From assembly GCF_004366375.1 (NCBI RefSeq), contig NZ_SOEF01000018.1, positions 1 through 61,848 on the forward strand: a DNA stretch of 61,848 bases, given 5' to 3'. Shown here one piece after another: positions 59,392 to 61,848 of the stretch (its first letter is position 1; every line of letters begins with the position of its first letter). The notes under the pieces are model-generated. The model searched no databases and was not told where the DNA came from. It saw nothing but the letters and a program-made list of their open reading frames with translations. A program made the translations under genes and the position numbers. The DNA comes from Halanaerobium congolense (GTDB lineage Bacteria > Bacillota > Halanaerobiia > Halanaerobiales > Halanaerobiaceae).

Positions 59392-61168
59392 CTCTTTCTA
59401 AGACTGTCATAAAGGCTTCTTGAGGGATTTCTACACTACCAACCTGCTTCATCCTCTTTTTACCTTCCTTCTGTTTTTCTAATAATTTTCGCTTACGGCT
59501 GACATCTCCCCCATAACATTTCTGCAGTACATTTTTACGCATTGCAGGAATATTAACACGAGCAATAATTTTACCGCCAACAGCAGCCTGAATTGGAACT
59601 TTAAACATATGACGAGGAATTACTTCTTTTAGTCTTCTTACTAAAGCATTTCCCTGCTGATAAGAGTGATCATCATGTACGATTGTAGATAACGCATCTA
59701 CAACTTCTTTGTTCACTAAGATATCAAGCTTAACTAAGTTAGATGCTTTATAACCCTCTAATTCATAATCTAAAGTAGCATAACCCCTAGTTTTTGATTT
59801 AAGCTGATTGAAAAAATCTGTAATAATTTCACTTAGCGGCATCTCATACTTTAGAGTAACTCTGTCTTGATCTATATACTGCATATCCTTAAAATCTCCT
59901 CGATTATCCTGACAAAGCTCCATTGCCTGACCTACATATTCTTCGGGAAGATGGATTTCTGCAGTTACAAAAGGTTCTTTTATTTTATCAATTTCACTTG
60001 GGTCCGGAAAAGCAGCTGGATTTTCAATTTTTACTTCTTCACCATTTTTTTTGATGATCTGATATTCCACACTGGGGGCTGTTATCACCAGGTCTAAATC
60101 ATATTCTCTTTCTAACCTTTCCTGGATAACCTCCATATGTAATAATCCTAAAAATCCACAGCGGAATCCGAAACCTAATGCTTCAGAAGTTTCGGGCTCA
60201 AATGTAAAAGATGCATCATTTAGCTGTAGTTTTTCTAGAGCTTCTTTTAAAATTTCATAATCAGCATTATCGGTTGGATAAAGTCCACTAAAAACCATCG
60301 GCTGAACTTTTTGATAACCTGGTAATGCCTTTTGAGCCGGATTATTTTTCAGAGTAATTGTATCACCTACACGGCAGTTTCTCACATCTTTGATCCCCGA
60401 GATAATATATCCTACTTCTCCCGATGTTAATTTATCCTTTTTCTGCATAGCAGGACTAAAAAATCCAACCTCATCTACCTCATAACTTTTTTGGTTGGAC
60501 ATTAATAAAATCTTGTCACCCTTTTTAACAGACCCTTCCATAACACGCACATAAGCAATTACTCCCTGGTAAGAATCATATAAGGTATCAAAGACCAAAG
60601 CTCTTAATGGTTGATTGATCCCGTTATAAGGAGCGGGGACTCTTTCAATTATTGCATCAAGAATCTGATCAATATTAGTTCCATTTTTAGCACTGGCCAA
60701 AATAGCCTCATCAGGATCAATTCCAATATCTAAAAGCTGTTCTTTAACTCTCTGAGGGTTTGCAGATGGCAGGTCTATTTTATTTATTACCGGAATAATT
60801 TCTAAATCATGTTCTAAGGCAAGATAAATATTAGCCATCGTTTGAGCTTCAACACCCTGAGCAGCATCAATTACTAATATGGCTCCTTCGCAGGCAGCCA
60901 GGCTTCGAGATACTTCATAAGCAAAATCAACATGTCCAGGAGTATCAATTAAATTTAATTCATAGCCCTGATATTCAATGCTTACTGCCTGGGCCTTGAT
61001 TGTAATACCTCTTTCTCTTTCTAAATCCATTTTATCTAAAACTTGTTCCTGCATTTTTCGATCCGTAATTGTGCCTGTATATTCTAACATACGATCAGCA
61101 AGAGTTGATTTCCCGTGATCAATATGAGCTATTATGCAAAAATTTCTTATTTTATCAGTTTGCAACAA
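59378..61168 (-). CDS. lepA: Elongation factor 4 (LepA)
   Basis: Ribosome back-translocase and biogenesis GTPase, 596 residues. G1 is [10 protein letters not shown]3 DTPGHVDF, G4 NKIDLPSA; the C-terminal domain has [25 protein letters not shown] and ends in basic residues. Start is a TTG (61168 or 61165) after AAAGGAGG. Confidence 0.97.
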   Translation of the reverse strand: MLQTDKIRNFCIIAHIDHGKSTLADRMLEYTGTITDRKMQEQVLDKMDLERERGITIKAQAVSIEYQGYELNLIDTPGHVDFAYEVSRSLAACEGAILVIDAAQGVEAQTMANIYLALEHDLEIIPVINKIDLPSANPQRVKEQLLDIGIDPDEAILASAKNGTNIDQILDAIIERVPAPYNGINQPLRALVFDTLYDSYQGVIAYVRVMEGSVKKGDKILLMSNQKSYEVDEVGFFSPAMQKKDKLTSGEVGYIISGIKDVRNCRVGDTITLKNNPAQKALPGYQKVQPMVFSGLYPTDNADYEILKEALEKLQLNDASFTFEPETSEALGFGFRCGFLGLLHMEVIQERLEREYDLDLVITAPSVEYQIIKKNGEEVKIENPAAFPDPSEIDKIKEPFVTAEIHLPEEYVGQAMELCQDNRGDFKDMQYIDQDRVTLKYEMPLSEIITDFFNQLKSKTRGYATLDYELEGYKASNLVKLDILVNKEVVDALSTIVHDDHSYQQGNALVRRLKEVIPRHMFKVPIQAAVGGKIIARVNIPAMRKNVLQKCYGGDVSRKRKLLEKQKEGKKRMKQVGSVEIPQEAFMTVLERDENA

Positions 61169-61231
61169 AAATTCCTCCTTTATACTTTATCATTTAGTCC
61201 AAGCAAATAATTTACTTGAGACAACACTTTA

Positions 61232-61260
61232 ATTATATTACACTTAGAAGTATTAATCAA
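61232..61260 (-). promoter_or_regulatory. Promoter of lepA-hemW
   Basis: Minus strand -35 TTGATT (61255-61260), 17 bp, -10 TATAAT (61232-61237). Divergent from the rpsT promoter about 90 bp away. Confidence 0.75.
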
Positions 61261-61347
61261 TTGTTTGAAAGCAATAATCTTTTTCTTTCAAATATAAATA
61301 GTCTTTAACAATTCTAGGATTTAAGAACTGCTTTTTTAATTTAATTC

Positions 61348-61376
61348 TTGCATTTTGGATTATGACATGTTAAAAT
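61348..61376 (+). promoter_or_regulatory. Promoter of rpsT
   Basis: Plus strand -35 TTGCAT (61348-61353), 17 bp, -10 TAAAAT (61371-61376), giving a leader of about 55 nt. Confidence 0.72.
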
Positions 61377-61438
61377 TGAAATGTTGCAAATCAAGTATGA
61401 GAGTATAAATATTTACTTTTAAGAGGGGGTGAAGTTAG

Positions 61439-61699
61439 ATGCCTATTATTAAATCTGCTAAGAAAAGAGTTAAAACAACAGAAAAGAAAACTGCTCAAAA
61501 TCGTATGTGGAAAGATAGATTAAAAAATGCGATTAAAGATATGGAAAAGGCAGTTGAAGCAGGGAACAACGAAGCTGCTGCAGAACAGTTAAAAGAGACT
61601 AAAAAGGTCATCGATAAGGCTGTAACAAGAAATATCATTCATAAAAACAATGCAGCCCGCAAAAAATCCCGCCTCACAAAGATGTATAACAATATGTAA
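61439..61699 (+). CDS. rpsT: 30S ribosomal protein S20
   Basis: An 86-residue basic, all-helical S20 starting MPIIKSAKKRVKTTEKK and containing the HKNNAARKKSRL signature. Binds 16S rRNA early in assembly. The only plus-strand gene here. Strong ribosome binding site (GAGGGGGTGA). In spore formers gpr and spoIIP lie between rpsT and lepA; here there is only a 270-bp divergent promoter region. Confidence 0.98.
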   Translation: MPIIKSAKKRVKTTEKKTAQNRMWKDRLKNAIKDMEKAVEAGNNEAAAEQLKETKKVIDKAVTRNIIHKNNAARKKSRLTKMYNNM

Positions 61700-61713
61700 T
61701 TTAAAGTTTAAAA

Positions 61714-61735
61714 TTATCTAAAAGATAGCTATCTT
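61714..61735 (+). terminator. Possible terminator hairpin after rpsT
   Basis: AAAAGATAGCTATCTTTT is a perfect palindrome about 20 bp after the rpsT stop. It is AT-rich and lacks a clear T-run, so function is uncertain. Confidence 0.4.
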
Positions 61736-61768
61736 TTAAATTATAAACTCATCTGCATATGCTAAACT

Positions 61769-61813
61769 AAAAGTGTACCAAAAATAATGTTCTGCTAATC
61801 GAAAAGTGTACCA
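61769..61813. repeat. Pair of 12-bp direct repeats, possible insertion-sequence end
   Basis: AAAAGTGTACCA occurs at 61769-61780 and again at 61802-61813, 33 bp apart. Repeated GTGTACCA-type boxes are common at the ends of IS21-like elements in Firmicutes, where they bind the transposase. A TATAAT follows at 61832-61837 near the window edge and could belong to a transposase promoter. No transposase sequence is in the window, so the assignment is tentative. Confidence 0.4.
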
Positions 61814-61848
61814 TCTCAACACCATCTCCTGTATAATTGATTTATCCA

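Overview
The window is AT-rich DNA from a bacterial chromosome and consists almost entirely of housekeeping genes. Gene order follows the Firmicutes core closely: rpsT / lepA-hemW-hrcA-grpE-dnaK-dnaJ-rsmE-mtaB / yqeY-nfeD-floA / phoH-pgpH-ybeY-dgkA-cdd-era-recO-glyQ-glyS-dnaG-rpoD-nif3 / yebC-ruvC-ruvA-ruvB-queA-tgt-yajC-secD-secF-recJ-apt-relA-dtd-hisS-aspS-rarA-iscR-iscS-mnmA. Genes that sit inside these blocks in spore formers (gpr and spoIIP between rpsT and lepA; yqfC and yqfD before phoH) are absent. I infer a low-GC, non-sporulating anaerobe, most likely of the Halanaerobiales; this assignment is inference, not a database match. All protein genes except rpsT lie on the minus strand, so transcription runs from right to left.

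Layout, left to right. 1-223: tandem promoters and leader of what looks like an rRNA operon running off the left edge. 224-3034: iscR-iscS-mnmA (sulfur supply for tRNA thiolation) with its own promoter. 3035-5677: rarA, a YigZ protein and fthC. 5742-5993: 6S RNA with promoter and terminator. 6015-9066: hisS-aspS. 9192-10560: a SurA-domain/TPR membrane-anchored protein. 10584-18296: MBL hydrolase, dtd, relA, apt, recJ and an ABC1 kinase. 18374-21363: secF, secD, lepB, yajC (protein export). 21471-25836: tgt, queA, ruvB, ruvA, ruvC. 25838-27727: yebC, an XRE regulator and two small unknown genes. 27781-28156: RNase P RNA. 28195-32585: Nif3-like protein, tRNA(CAU), rpoD, dnaG. 32674-37443: dgt, a PPDK regulatory protein, glyS, glyQ. 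37484-47210: recO, deoC, era, cdd, a DUF3048 lipoprotein, a CNNM/CorC protein, a DgkA-PAP2 fusion, ybeY, pgpH, phoH. 47217-50009: membrane-microdomain cluster nfeD-floA-unknown. 50030-53082: yqeY, hinT, mtaB, rsmE. 53139-58121: the hrcA-grpE-dnaK-dnaJ heat-shock operon with a perfect CIRCE operator. 58135-61260: hemW and lepA. 61348-61699: rpsT, the only plus-strand gene. 61769-61848: a pair of 12-bp direct repeats that may be the edge of an insertion sequence.

Functionally the window covers translation (tRNA charging, thiolation, queuosine, D-aa-tRNA editing, EF4, S20, RNase P), replication and repair (primase, RarA, RuvABC, RecJ, RecO), transcription (sigma-A, 6S RNA), protein export, stress response and nucleotide second messengers (RelA, PgpH). 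I found no CRISPR array, prophage, defence island or clearly new multi-gene system. The most unusual items are the DgkA-PAP2 fusion, the two small overlapping genes next to rnpB, the XRE gene with three phased repeats upstream, the membrane-anchored unknown gene beside floA, and the 6S RNA-fthC adjacency.
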